DNA of 64,000 nt from contig JADFAD010000005.1 of the NCBI GenBank assembly GCA_015665455.1, forward strand, positions 331,525 through 395,524. Reading direction: 5' to 3'. Below are positions 44,972 to 53,773 of the stretch, piece after piece. The notes under the pieces are model-generated. The model was not told the DNA's origin. It worked only from the letters and a program-made list of their open reading frames with translations, and searched no databases. A program made the position numbers and the translations under genes. Every line of letters begins with the position of its first letter. Position 1 is the stretch's first letter. Source of the DNA: Oceanospirillaceae bacterium. GTDB taxonomy: Bacteria; Pseudomonadota; Gammaproteobacteria; Pseudomonadales; Litoribrevibacteraceae.

Positions 44972-45811
44972 TTAGGCCGCATCTTCGGTTGTTTCCTGCA
45001 CAACCTTGACGGCTTTATTGATAGGTTCCACCTTGCGTTGCTTCTCATATAAGAATTTTAAAACCTCAGAACGCAAGCGGTTGTACTCCGGATCTTCAGC
45101 CAGAGCCAGACGATGTCGTGGCCGTTCCAGTTTCACATCTAAGATTTCTCCGATGGTGGCAGCAGGTCCGTTAGTCATCATGACGATCCGATCTGACAGC
45201 AATACCGCCTCATCTACGTCATGAGTGATCATAATCACGGTGTTGTTTAATTCGTTTTGAATTTCCATTAAGGAATCTTGCATGTGAGCTCGAGTTAGCG
45301 CGTCCAATGCGCCAAAAGGCTCATCCATAAGAAGTACATCTGGCTGCATGGCCAAAGCACGAGCAATCCCCACTCGTTGCTTCATACCACCAGAAATTTC
45401 ATCAGGACGCTTATGCATTGCATGGTCCATATGCACAAGCTGTAAGTTATGTTCGATCCACTCTTTGGTTTCTGCTTTTGACTTCTCTTTGCCAAACACC
45501 TGACTTACCGCAAGCTCTACATTCTCATAAGCCGTCAACCAAGGCAGCAATGAATGGTTTTGAAAAACAACGGCGCGTTCTGGCCCCGGTTCATTCACTT
45601 CTTTCCCGTTAAGAACCACACCGCCCGTAGTTGCCTGATAAAGCCCTGCAACCACATTCAATACCGTTGATTTACCGCAGCCTGAGTGACCAATCAATGA
45701 AACAAACTCACCTTTCTTGATCTTTAAATCTACACCTTTCAACGCTGTGAACGGGCCTTTCGGTGTTGGAAACACCATGTCCATTTTACTTATATCTAAT
45801 AAAACGCTCAT
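44972..45811 (-). CDS. nrtD: Nitrate ABC transporter ATP-binding protein
   Basis: A 279-residue ABC ATPase of the nitrate/taurine family. Walker A is GHSGCGKST (about 42-50), signature ISGGMKQRVGIARAL, Walker B DVLLMDEPFGALD, with the H-loop ITHDVDEAV. It lies last in nrtA-nrtB-nrtD and energises nitrate import. AGGAGA precedes the start. A promoter of its own was not seen. Confidence 0.9.
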   Translation of the reverse strand: MSVLLDISKMDMVFPTPKGPFTALKGVDLKIKKGEFVSLIGHSGCGKSTVLNVVAGLYQATTGGVVLNGKEVNEPGPERAVVFQNHSLLPWLTAYENVELAVSQVFGKEKSKAETKEWIEHNLQLVHMDHAMHKRPDEISGGMKQRVGIARALAMQPDVLLMDEPFGALDALTRAHMQDSLMEIQNELNNTVIMITHDVDEAVLLSDRIVMMTNGPAATIGEILDVKLERPRHRLALAEDPEYNRLRSEVLKFLYEKQRKVEPINKAVKVVQETTEDAA

Positions 45812-45838
45812 ATCAGTTCTCCTGTATTTTGTAATCGA

Positions 45839-46846
45839 TTAGCGTGCTGCACTGGCCTTATCCCAAGAGACAAAGCGCTGAACCTGCAACATCACGCGAT
45901 CCAATAAGAAGCCAATAAAACCAATGACAACCACGGCAGCCATTATTCGACTTAGGGAATCCGAACTTCCGTTCTGGAATTCATCCCAAACAAACTTTCC
46001 TAATCCTGGGTTCTGAGCCAACATTTCTGCGGCAATCAATACCATCCATGCGATACCGAGCGATAAGCGCATTCCTGTAAAAATCATTGGAATGGACGCA
46101 GGTAACACAATCTTTTGAACGTGTTTAATTGCAGGCAATCGTAATACTCGGCTGACATTTACAAGATCACTGTCGATAGAAGCCACACCCACCGAGGTAT
46201 TGATGACCATTGGCCACAAGCAACAAAGGGTTACTGTAATCATGGAGTTCAAAAACGCCTTAGGAATGGTCGGGTCTGGCGTTACATACAAAGCACTCAC
46301 CACCATCGTCACTAGCGGCAACCAAGCCAACGGTGAAACAGGCTTAAAGATTTGAATGATCGGATTTACCGCTGTATTTAGGGTCTTGTTTAGGCCCACA
46401 GCAATGCCTAATGGGATCGCAATGATGGCCGCAGCTAAAAAGCCACTCATGACCGTAACAAGACTGGTAACTATTTGATCTAAAAATGTTTCTTTACCCG
46501 TGTAGGCGCGGACTTTAGGCACATAATCAGGGTCAGCCTCCACACGCTTCGCATTGCGAATTTCTTGGCGCTCATAAAATGCAGATTCTTTTTCACGTGA
46601 TGTAACGTGTTCGTTATATAGATTGCCAAATTGCTCCCAAACCGCTGTTGGCCCAGGAAACTTACCCAAAGAGGTATCTATGTTTTGGGCGGCCGTTGAC
46701 CACAGCAACATGAAAACTAAAATACCCGCCAGTGGAATTCCCACCAACTGAACACTTTTCATTATCAGTGCTTGAGCAAAGCTTGGTATCTCAATACTTT
46801 CTTCAATTTTTTTAACCAATGATGTGGCGGTAGACATGCTATTCAC
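45839..46846 (-). CDS. nrtB: Nitrate ABC transporter permease
   Basis: A 335-residue permease with about six transmembrane segments and the EAA-like loop (LRLPAIKHVQKIVLPASIPMIFTGMRLSLGIAW). The segment LGIAWMVLIAAEMLA is typical of the nitrate/bicarbonate permease group (NrtB/CmpB). An extra soluble stretch (~56-110) precedes the first conserved membrane block. AAGGAG lies before the ATG. Middle gene of the transporter operon. Confidence 0.9.
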   Translation of the reverse strand: MNSMSTATSLVKKIEESIEIPSFAQALIMKSVQLVGIPLAGILVFMLLWSTAAQNIDTSLGKFPGPTAVWEQFGNLYNEHVTSREKESAFYERQEIRNAKRVEADPDYVPKVRAYTGKETFLDQIVTSLVTVMSGFLAAAIIAIPLGIAVGLNKTLNTAVNPIIQIFKPVSPLAWLPLVTMVVSALYVTPDPTIPKAFLNSMITVTLCCLWPMVINTSVGVASIDSDLVNVSRVLRLPAIKHVQKIVLPASIPMIFTGMRLSLGIAWMVLIAAEMLAQNPGLGKFVWDEFQNGSSDSLSRIMAAVVVIGFIGFLLDRVMLQVQRFVSWDKASAAR

Positions 46847-46916
46847 TCCTTTCTCAATCGTTTATTGTTTTATGAGCAGGGACTACCCTCAGTAATCCCT
46901 TTGCTCTTGGCGACAA

Positions 46917-48290
46917 TTACAGCTTGTCACCTTGTTTTAGGCCGATTGAGAATTTATTGATGTAAGCGTTAGGCTGGGTGCCGTCGTACACAATGTTGTC
47001 GATAAAGTGGGTTTGAGGGTCGCGATAACCGTCTTCCTCTGAGAAATCAGGGAAGTCTTTAGACATGACCAAACCTTCCTTGATCAAAGACTTAGCCGCT
47101 TTCTCATAGATATCAGGGCGATAGACTTTCTTGGCTAAATCCTTGTACCAATCATCCGGCTTGTCTTCGCTGATTTGACCCCAACGACGCATTTGAGTCA
47201 GATACCAGATCGCATCCGAGTAGTATGGATAGGTCGCGTTATAACGGAAGAAAACATTAAAATCAGGGACTTCACGTACATCACCTTTCTCATACTCGAA
47301 GGTGCCCGTCATGCTGTTTGCGATCACGTCATAGTCCGCGCCAACATAGTTGGATTTAGACAGAATTTTCACCGCTGCAGGACGGTTCGCATTGTTGTTT
47401 GCATCCAGCCATTGAGCTGCACGAATCAAGGCTCTCGTTAAACGAACGGTGGTATTCGGGTATTTTTCAGCAAACTGCTTCGTAATACCAAACACTTTTT
47501 CCGGGTTGTCTTTCCAAATTTCATAATCAGTAACAACGGGAACACCGATACCTTTAAACACAGCTTGCTGGTTCCAAGGTTCACCTACGCAATAACCGTA
47601 AATCGTGCCGGCTTCGAGCGTCGCAGGCATTTGAGGTGGCGGCGTCACGGATAGAAACGCATCCGCGTCTATTTGCCCTGAAACGTCCCCTTTGTGAGGT
47701 GCGTAATACCCAGGGTGAATACCACCCGCAGCTAACCAATAACGTAACTCGTAGTTGTGCGTCGAAACAGGAAACACCATGCCCATATTGAATGGCTTAC
47801 CGTCGTCTTTATATTTTTCTACAACCGGTTTTAACGCATCCGCTTTAATTGGGTGAACAGGCCGACCATCCGCTTGCTTAGGGATATTTGGCTTCATTTG
47901 TTCCCAAACTTCATTGGAGACCGTAATCCCGTTACCATTTAAATCCATGGAAAACGGAGTAATGATGTCTGCTTTAGTACCAAACCCCATCGTCGCAGCG
48001 ATAGGCTGCCCTGCAAGCATGTGAGCGCCATCCAGTCGGCCATCAATTACGCCGTCGAGCAGAACCTTCCAATTGGCTTGCGCTTCAATCGTGACGTACA
48101 GACCTTCATCTTCGAAGTAACCATTTTCATAAGCCACTGCAATGGGCGCCATATCCGTCAGTTTAATAAACCCAAACTTCAGCTCCTCTTTTTCTGGGTA
48201 ACCCAGTTTTTCTGCCTGTACTGCAGTCGCAGTTAAGCCTATGCATGCAGCCATGGCTGCTAATTTGAACGGTTTAAACCACTTCTTCAT
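46917..48290 (-). CDS. nrtA: Nitrate ABC transporter substrate-binding protein
   Basis: A 457-residue periplasmic solute receptor with a signal peptide (residues 1-26, ...ATAVQA). [34 protein letters not shown] and [19 protein letters not shown] match the NrtA/CmpA nitrate-binding family, as does [21 protein letters not shown]. First gene of nrtABD; transcripts must read through the ANTAR leader at 48350-48441. AAGGAAA precedes the ATG. Confidence 0.92.
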   Translation of the reverse strand: MKKWFKPFKLAAMAACIGLTATAVQAEKLGYPEKEELKFGFIKLTDMAPIAVAYENGYFEDEGLYVTIEAQANWKVLLDGVIDGRLDGAHMLAGQPIAATMGFGTKADIITPFSMDLNGNGITVSNEVWEQMKPNIPKQADGRPVHPIKADALKPVVEKYKDDGKPFNMGMVFPVSTHNYELRYWLAAGGIHPGYYAPHKGDVSGQIDADAFLSVTPPPQMPATLEAGTIYGYCVGEPWNQQAVFKGIGVPVVTDYEIWKDNPEKVFGITKQFAEKYPNTTVRLTRALIRAAQWLDANNNANRPAAVKILSKSNYVGADYDVIANSMTGTFEYEKGDVREVPDFNVFFRYNATYPYYSDAIWYLTQMRRWGQISEDKPDDWYKDLAKKVYRPDIYEKAAKSLIKEGLVMSKDFPDFSEEDGYRDPQTHFIDNIVYDGTQPNAYINKFSIGLKQGDKL

Positions 48291-48349
48291 GGCAATTTCC
48301 TTAATATGCTTTTGTTAAACTAAGCTTTTAGTAGCTTTTAAATTTCCAT

Positions 48350-48441
48350 AAAAAAAGCGCCCACTGATCCATTACTTTGATAAGTAACAATCAATGAGCG
48401 CCTTTGCTCGCCTCTTACTGAACGCCGTTGTTCAACGAGGC
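48350..48441 (-). promoter_or_regulatory. ANTAR-type two-hairpin leader with overlapping intrinsic terminator
   Basis: On the minus strand the first hairpin (48410-48441) has stem TGAAC/GTTCA and hexaloop AACGGC, with a lower stem GCCTC/GAGGC. The second hairpin (48396-48409) has stem GAGC/GCTC and hexaloop AAAGGC. Both loops have A at position 1 and G at position 4, the ANTAR-binding rule. The second hairpin shares bases with the 5' arm of a terminator (arm 48388-48405, long stem, seven T at 48350-48356), so the structures exclude each other. The regulator NasT is encoded immediately upstream. Confidence 0.85.
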
Positions 48442-48508
48442 TATGTTTAAATTCGTTATCTACGTCGGTAACAAATCTATTTTAAATTTTGTTCTACGCT
48501 CTAATTAA

Positions 48509-48524
48509 AGCATAAGTCGTGCCA
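48509..48524 (-). promoter_or_regulatory. Sigma-54 -24/-12 promoter of the nrt operon
   Basis: The minus strand reads TGGCACGACTTATGCT, matching TGGCACGNNNNTTGC at all but one position. The expected start is near 48498, giving a leader of about 200 nucleotides that holds the ANTAR hairpins. Confidence 0.85.
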
Positions 48525-48618
48525 ACTAAGAAAATCATCAAAATAAACCTCCACTCTAGGTCTAAAATACTCAAATGAACGCCTTTTGGGGCCGAATGGC
48601 ACTCTCTGCTGGTCATTC

Positions 48619-48633
48619 GCACTTGGTCTGTGC
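48619..48633. promoter_or_regulatory. NtrC-like enhancer site upstream of the nrt promoter
   Basis: GCACTTGGTCTGTGC fits GCAC-N7-GTGC, the NtrC half-site arrangement, about 100 bases upstream of the -24 element. A perfect AGCGC-TTGT-GCGCT inverted repeat lies at 48664-48677. The whole 437-base gap between nrtA and nasT is therefore regulatory; no gene is seen. Confidence 0.6.
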
Positions 48634-48727
48634 ACACCTGCCTCATTAAGTTTCATTCATTCAAGCGCTTGTGCGCTAATATGTTCATCACCTTCAAGCT
48701 CTGAACCATTGTGGGTAGAAATGCTCG

Positions 48728-49351
48728 TCATATTGATAATACATCGACAACCGTTTCTGCAACAAAGGCCAGCGAAGCCCCTTTATCCATCGACATCTTA
48801 CGCAGCTTTTTATAAGCCTCGTCTTCTGTCATTCCATTGCGCTCCATGAGCAGGCCTTTGGCACGATCCACCATCTTACGGCTTGCTAGCTGTTTTTTAG
48901 TGCTCTGCAGCTCTTTGAGTATCGCTTGCTTTTCATTAAACCGAGCAACAGCAACCGATATAATCGACCGAATCCGATGCGGATGAATTTCTGCAGCGAC
49001 GTAAGCACTTACCCCTGACTTAATGACTTGATCAATGACTGCAGGGGCATCTTGTTCTGCAAACATCACCACCGGTCGAGGGGTGCAACTGTCCAAATCC
49101 GTTAATAATGACAGCACCTGCTCTTCAGGCGATTCGATATAAAACACTATGATGTCAGCCTGAACGCCTTCCACAAGTTCCACTAAGTTCTTCGGGTCAT
49201 CTACACTTGCCACGACATTAAAGTCTTCATCCACCAGAGCTTTTTCAAGCATGGCATGCTCCACGCCTGTGGTATTAACCAGCAGAACATTAGAGAGCTT
49301 TAATTCAGCGTTAAAGCTTTCTGTGTTTGATTCGTTATTTCTCTTAAGCAT
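48728..49351 (-). CDS. nasT: ANTAR antiterminator of the NasT type
   Basis: A 207-residue RNA-binding regulator. A receiver-like domain spans residues ~18-135, but the usual phosphoacceptor Asp after the third strand is replaced (ADIIVFYIESPEE), so it is a pseudo-receiver. The C-terminal ANTAR domain (RKMVDRAKGLLMERNGMTEDEAYKKLRKMSMDKG) is typical. It should bind the two-hairpin leader just downstream and prevent termination. The usual partner NasS (NrtA-like nitrate sensor) is not in the window. Confidence 0.88.
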   Translation of the reverse strand: MLKRNNESNTESFNAELKLSNVLLVNTTGVEHAMLEKALVDEDFNVVASVDDPKNLVELVEGVQADIIVFYIESPEEQVLSLLTDLDSCTPRPVVMFAEQDAPAVIDQVIKSGVSAYVAAEIHPHRIRSIISVAVARFNEKQAILKELQSTKKQLASRKMVDRAKGLLMERNGMTEDEAYKKLRKMSMDKGASLAFVAETVVDVLSI

Positions 49352-49530
49352 TCCTATTCTTAATTCCTATACACAGTATCCTTCAATACTTTAAACAGAT
49401 ATTACGCCAAAACATGAAATTACTTAAAAAAACAAAGAGTTAAGAAAGAAAAGCATAATAAAAAAGCGTACTAAAAGGTGCTCCTAAAGATTTACTGAAA
49501 GGAAATGGGTCATTTAATAAAAATCGAGAC

Positions 49531-49560
49531 AAAAAAAGCCCAATACAAAGTATTGGGCAA
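49531..49560 (-). terminator. Terminator of nirBD
   Basis: GCCCAATAC and GTATTGGGC form a perfect 9-bp stem with an AAA/TTT loop; seven T follow on the minus strand, about 55 bases past the nirD stop. Confidence 0.9.
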
Positions 49561-49611
49561 GCGGGGGAAGATGTTACCGAAGTAACAAATCAAAAACTTT
49601 TACAACATTTA

Positions 49612-49938
49612 TTAAGCTTGAATCGCGACGCTATTTCCTTCCGCTTTGACTTTATAAACGCTTAATTTCACATCATCGTCTTCAAGACATGTACCTGTTT
49701 CTAAACAAAAGTGCTGTTTATAAATAGGAGAAGCAACAACCAGCTTTTCTCCTAGTGATCCAACAATGCCTCGTGAAAGAACATTTGCGTTACTGAATGG
49801 ATCTAGGTTATCAATCGCAAACAAATCATCATTACGAGTTCTAAATAATGCAACTTGCTTTTCGTTAACCAAAGCGCAAACACCTGTGTCTGGAACGATG
49901 TCTTCTAACTTACAAATTTCTATCCAATTGTCGCTCAT
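49612..49938 (-). CDS. nirD: Nitrite reductase (NADH) small subunit
   Basis: A 108-residue NirD protein with a Rieske-like fold that lacks the metal-binding Cys/His pairs, as usual for NirD. WIEICKLEDIVPDTGVCALVN and GSLGEKLVVASPIYKQHFCLETG are family blocks. The ATG at 49938 has GAGAG about 8 bases upstream; earlier ATGs at 49947 and 49971 lack one. It follows nirB with a 45-base gap, and a strong terminator ends the operon. Confidence 0.9.
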   Translation of the reverse strand: MSDNWIEICKLEDIVPDTGVCALVNEKQVALFRTRNDDLFAIDNLDPFSNANVLSRGIVGSLGEKLVVASPIYKQHFCLETGTCLEDDDVKLSVYKVKAEGNSVAIQA

Positions 49939-49983
49939 GCTATGCATCTCTCTAAATATTATATGGTTCAATTTACAGTGAAG

Positions 49984-52527
49984 TTACACAACTTCAGCCA
50001 CAGGGATTTTTTTCTCTTCTTCCGTCGCAGGACGAATCTGACCACGTGTCTCTACAAAAACAACATTGCTGTCTTTTTCTGGTGAGTTAACGAAATGACG
50101 GAAACGCTTCAGCTTCTCAGGATTATCAATCGCTTTCTTCCACTCACACTCGTAAGTGTCAACAACGTGCTGCATATCCGCTTCTAAATCACCACAAATA
50201 TCTAGCTTGTCGTCAATCACAACACTCTTCAGATAATCCAAACCACCTTCCAAGTTATCGAACCATACTGAAGTACGCTGTAGACGATCTGCAGTGCGAA
50301 CGTAGAACATCAAAACGCGATCAATATATTGAATCAGTGTTTCTTTATCCAAATCAGAAGCGATTAGATCAGCATGTCGAGGCTTCATACCACCGTTACC
50401 ACACACATATAAGTTCCAACCGCTTTCAGTAGCGATGATACCGATGTCCTTACCTTGAGCTTCAGCACACTCACGAGTACAACCGGACACACCGAACTTG
50501 ATCTTATGAGGGGAACGCAAACCTTTATAACGGTTTTCAAGCTCTACCGCTAAGCCAGCACTGTCATCAACACCGTAACGACACCATGTGCTACCAACAC
50601 AAGATTTAACTGTACGTAGCGACTTACCGTATGCGTGGCCTGTTTCAAAGCCTGCATCAACCAATCGACGCCAGATTTCAGGCAATTCCTCAGCTCGTGC
50701 ACCGAATAGATCGATACGCTGGCCACCCGTCACTTTGGTGTAAAGGTTGTAATCTTTAGCAACCTGACCCAGAACTATCAGTTTCTCAGGCGTTACTTCA
50801 CCACCAGCCATACGAGGAACGATTGAGTAAGTACCGTCCTTCTGTAGGTTAGCCATGTAGTAATCATTCGTGTCCTGCAATGGATGAATATCAGAATCCA
50901 TTACGTGTTCATTCCACACAGACGCTAGAATCGAACCAACAGTCGGCTTACAAATATCACAACCGTGACCTGTACCGTGTTTCTCTAAAAGCTCGTAGAA
51001 CGTTTTAATCTTTTCAACTTTGATGATGTGAAACAATTCCTGACGCGTATGCGGGAAGTGCTCACAAATGTCGGTATTTACTTCAACACCTAGGTTTTCA
51101 AGTTCGCTGTTCATCACTTGAGTAACGAGCGCTGCACAACCACCACAACCTGTCGCCGCTTTCGTTGCGTCTTTCAATTCACCAATCGTCTGAGCACCGT
51201 TTTGCACACTGCAGCAAATATCGCCTTTTGTTACATCGTAACAAGAACAAATCTGAGCGGTGTCAGGTAATGCATCAGGACCTAGGCCAGCCGGTGCAGC
51301 TCCATCACGACTAGGGAGAATTAAGCTGTCTGGATGCTCTGGTAGATCAATACCGTTTAATGCGTATTGAAGTAGCGTTCCGTAATCTTCTGCTTCACCA
51401 ACCAATACGGCACCAAGCAGTTTTGATTTGTCTTCACTTACTACAATACGCTTATAGATTTCAGCAGGTTCATCAACGTATGTATAACTGTGACTACCAG
51501 GTGTACGACCCAGTGCATCACCAATACTCGCAACATCTACGCCCATAAGCTTAAGCTTGGTAGACATATCTGCGCCCGTAAATACATTCTCAGTTTCACC
51601 CGTTGTTACGATGTGATCGTGAGCCACTTGCGCCATCTGATAACCAGGAGCAACCAAACCGAAGATCTGACCATTCCAAAGAGCACATTCACCAATTGCG
51701 TATATGTCTTCGTTTGAAGTCTGACATTGGTTATTAACTGTAATACCACCACGAGGACCCAATTCTAAACCGACTTTCTTAGCCAGTTCATCTTGAGGAC
51801 GAATACCCGCAGAGAACAAAATCATATCTGTTTCTAATACTTCACCGTCCGCAAATTCCATACGGTAGCGAGCATTTTCACCATCAGCGATGTTAATAGT
51901 GTTCTTTGAGCAGTGAACCTGAACGCCCAATGCTTCAATTTTATGCTTAAGCATTGCACCGCCACCCACATCCAACTGAACGTCCATTAGACGATCAGAG
52001 AACTGAACAACGTGCGCTTGAATTTCTAAATCATGCAGAGCTTTAGCTGCTTCAAGACCTAAAAGACCACCACCAACAACAACACCTGATGTTGCGTCTT
52101 TTGCAGAAGCTTTAATTGCTTCTAGATCTTCAATGGTACGATAAACAAGACAATGCTCTTTATCGTGACCAGGAATAGGAGGAACGAAAGGATAAGAGCC
52201 GGTCGCAAGAATAAGCTTGTCGTAAGCAACGCGAAGACCGCTAGCACTAATAACTTCTTTTGCGTTAAGATCAATATCAACGATTTTTTCGTCAATGTGG
52301 ATCTCAACACCGTTTTCTTCGTAATAGCCGACTGGAGCCATTAATAGATCGTCAGCGGAGCGTCCTGCAAAGTATTCCGTAAGATGTACACGGTCGTATG
52401 CTTGGCGAGGCTCCTCAGAGAACGTCACCAATTGATACTGATCTCGTGATTCACCATTTAGAACGTTGTCGATGAATTTATGACCAACCATACCATTACC
52501 GACAATAACTATTCTTTGCTTACTCAT
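49984..52527 (-). CDS. nirB: Nitrite reductase (NADH) large subunit
   Basis: An 847-residue cytoplasmic sirohaem nitrite reductase. N-terminal FAD/NAD domain (IVIVGNGMVGHKFID; GVVVGGGLLGLEAAKAL), central BFD-like [2Fe-2S] (CSCYDVTKGD, CGGCAALV), then the ferredoxin-like and catalytic domains. The [4Fe-4S]-sirohaem ligands are in CVGSTWCRYGV and SGCTRECAEAQ. It converts nitrite to ammonium with NADH. The ATG at 52527 has GGGAAGAG before it; the longer frame from 52542 does not. A sigma-54-like promoter lies 45 bases upstream. Confidence 0.93.
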   Translation of the reverse strand: MSKQRIVIVGNGMVGHKFIDNVLNGESRDQYQLVTFSEEPRQAYDRVHLTEYFAGRSADDLLMAPVGYYEENGVEIHIDEKIVDIDLNAKEVISASGLRVAYDKLILATGSYPFVPPIPGHDKEHCLVYRTIEDLEAIKASAKDATSGVVVGGGLLGLEAAKALHDLEIQAHVVQFSDRLMDVQLDVGGGAMLKHKIEALGVQVHCSKNTINIADGENARYRMEFADGEVLETDMILFSAGIRPQDELAKKVGLELGPRGGITVNNQCQTSNEDIYAIGECALWNGQIFGLVAPGYQMAQVAHDHIVTTGETENVFTGADMSTKLKLMGVDVASIGDALGRTPGSHSYTYVDEPAEIYKRIVVSEDKSKLLGAVLVGEAEDYGTLLQYALNGIDLPEHPDSLILPSRDGAAPAGLGPDALPDTAQICSCYDVTKGDICCSVQNGAQTIGELKDATKAATGCGGCAALVTQVMNSELENLGVEVNTDICEHFPHTRQELFHIIKVEKIKTFYELLEKHGTGHGCDICKPTVGSILASVWNEHVMDSDIHPLQDTNDYYMANLQKDGTYSIVPRMAGGEVTPEKLIVLGQVAKDYNLYTKVTGGQRIDLFGARAEELPEIWRRLVDAGFETGHAYGKSLRTVKSCVGSTWCRYGVDDSAGLAVELENRYKGLRSPHKIKFGVSGCTRECAEAQGKDIGIIATESGWNLYVCGNGGMKPRHADLIASDLDKETLIQYIDRVLMFYVRTADRLQRTSVWFDNLEGGLDYLKSVVIDDKLDICGDLEADMQHVVDTYECEWKKAIDNPEKLKRFRHFVNSPEKDSNVVFVETRGQIRPATEEEKKIPVAEVV

Positions 52528-52570
52528 GGTAACTCTTCCCAATACTTGTTTAGTTCTAATACCTCTCTAA

Positions 52571-52586
52571 AGCAGTTAATATGCCA
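52571..52586 (-). promoter_or_regulatory. Sigma-54-like promoter of nirBD
   Basis: The minus strand reads TGGCATATTAACTGCT, with GG-N10-GC spacing and TGGCA kept. An NtrC-like left half site, CGCACCAAATAGATACA, lies at 52681-52697, about 95 bases upstream. The remaining bases to 52933 (391 between nirB and the Sel1 gene) are AT-rich; no gene is seen. An inverted TTTGAT/ATCAAA pair lies at 52857-52879. Confidence 0.55.
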
Positions 52587-52933
52587 ACTTAAAAAATATT
52601 TATTTTACTCTTTAATATCAAGCAACTACATAACAAATAAGAATTATTCTCTACTACAACACGAGCCCAAAAATAATTAACGCACCAAATAGATACACAA
52701 ACTTCATCCTAAATAGCCAAATTGATGCAGCTGTAATAAAGCTTTTATATACTTGTGATTTAGATCAGTGCAAAAGCAGTAACTTTTTTAAATAAAATCC
52801 ATATTTGCCCCAATAGTTTGCGATTTTGATCATTACTAATAACACTCCAAACTTCTTTTGATCCATTTAAACTATCAAAGACAATTGTTTATTTTGATAT
52901 AATGCTCGAAGAATTTTTACTTAGGTTTCAACC

Positions 52934-53668
52934 ATGCCATTCAAAGACTTATTTAAAAAGTTTAAAAATAAAACACCCGACTCTCAGTATCCGGAAGACG
53001 CCTTATCTTCCCTTGAAATGGATACGCTCAATAATGAGTTCACTGAGAAAATTCAGCAGTGCAAGAACTCACCTCAGCGAACCTACGACTTATGTCGTGA
53101 CCTTTCTGAAAAAGGCTCCACTCTTGCGCTTTACCATTTAGGGCATTTTTACGAGCAAGGAGATGGTCAAAAGCAATACCCAGAACAAGCAGCTGAGTGT
53201 TATTGGAGAGCCAGCAAAAAAAATCTTCCAGAGGCCCAATACAATCTCGCCCTGCTTTATGCTCAAGGCACACTTGGCCAAGTGGACTTAGTGTCTGCCC
53301 ATTATTGGTTTACTGAAGCAGCACAACTTGGGCTTGCACCCGCTCAATTTAATCTTGCAACGTTCTTTGAAGATGGCCTAGGCTGCATTGAAGACTTAGA
53401 TAAAGCATTTACGCTTTATGAAAAAGCAGCGCAATCTGGGTTTGTTAAAGCGTGGCACAACCTAGCTGTCATGCATTATTCCGGTAAAGGAACAGATAAA
53501 GACCTGATAAAAGCTTACGCTTGGACGCTGCTCGCTGCCAAGGCACAGGTCAAAGAGGCCGTTGAAGCTGAACCCGTTTTAACCTCAGAATTAGAAACGG
53601 AAGCGCTGATTGCAGGAAAACAACTATTGGAAGAACTGGAAGTAAAGTACCGCACCTACCTTGCATAA
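52934..53668 (+). CDS. Sel1-like repeat protein
   Basis: A 244-residue protein of tandem Sel1/TPR-like helical repeats of about 36 residues: LALYHLGHFYEQGDGQKQYPE, EAQYNLALLYAQGTLGQ, PAQFNLATFFEDGLGCIEDL and KAWHNLAVMHYSGKGTDKDL. No signal peptide, so probably cytosolic. Such proteins are scaffolds for protein contacts; the target is unknown. It is transcribed divergently from nirBD and convergently with the molybdoenzyme operon, ending at a bidirectional terminator. Confidence 0.85.
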   Translation: MPFKDLFKKFKNKTPDSQYPEDALSSLEMDTLNNEFTEKIQQCKNSPQRTYDLCRDLSEKGSTLALYHLGHFYEQGDGQKQYPEQAAECYWRASKKNLPEAQYNLALLYAQGTLGQVDLVSAHYWFTEAAQLGLAPAQFNLATFFEDGLGCIEDLDKAFTLYEKAAQSGFVKAWHNLAVMHYSGKGTDKDLIKAYAWTLLAAKAQVKEAVEAEPVLTSELETEALIAGKQLLEELEVKYRTYLA

Positions 53669-53723
53669 TCCAGGTACGCACCAAGACACGTATAGCTTCA
53701 CTTTCTTTATAATTTACATCCAC

Positions 53724-53753
53724 AAAAAAGCCCAGCTACTGACTGGGCTTTTT
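53724..53753. terminator. Bidirectional terminator between the Sel1 gene and the molybdoenzyme operon
   Basis: AAAGCCCAG and CTGGGCTTT form the stem (7-base loop) with A-run and T-run on either side, so it can end both converging transcripts. Confidence 0.85.
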
Positions 53754-53773
53754 CATTTCTAACGATCAACTAG

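Noticed and set aside
48452..48475. Additional hairpin (loop GACGTA) as the first ANTAR hairpin
   Set aside because: The loop lacks A at position 1; the pair at 48396-48441 has the correct loops and spacing.
52857..52879. TTTGAT/ATCAAA pair as an FNR site
   Set aside because: The 11-base spacing does not fit TTGAT-N4-ATCAA.
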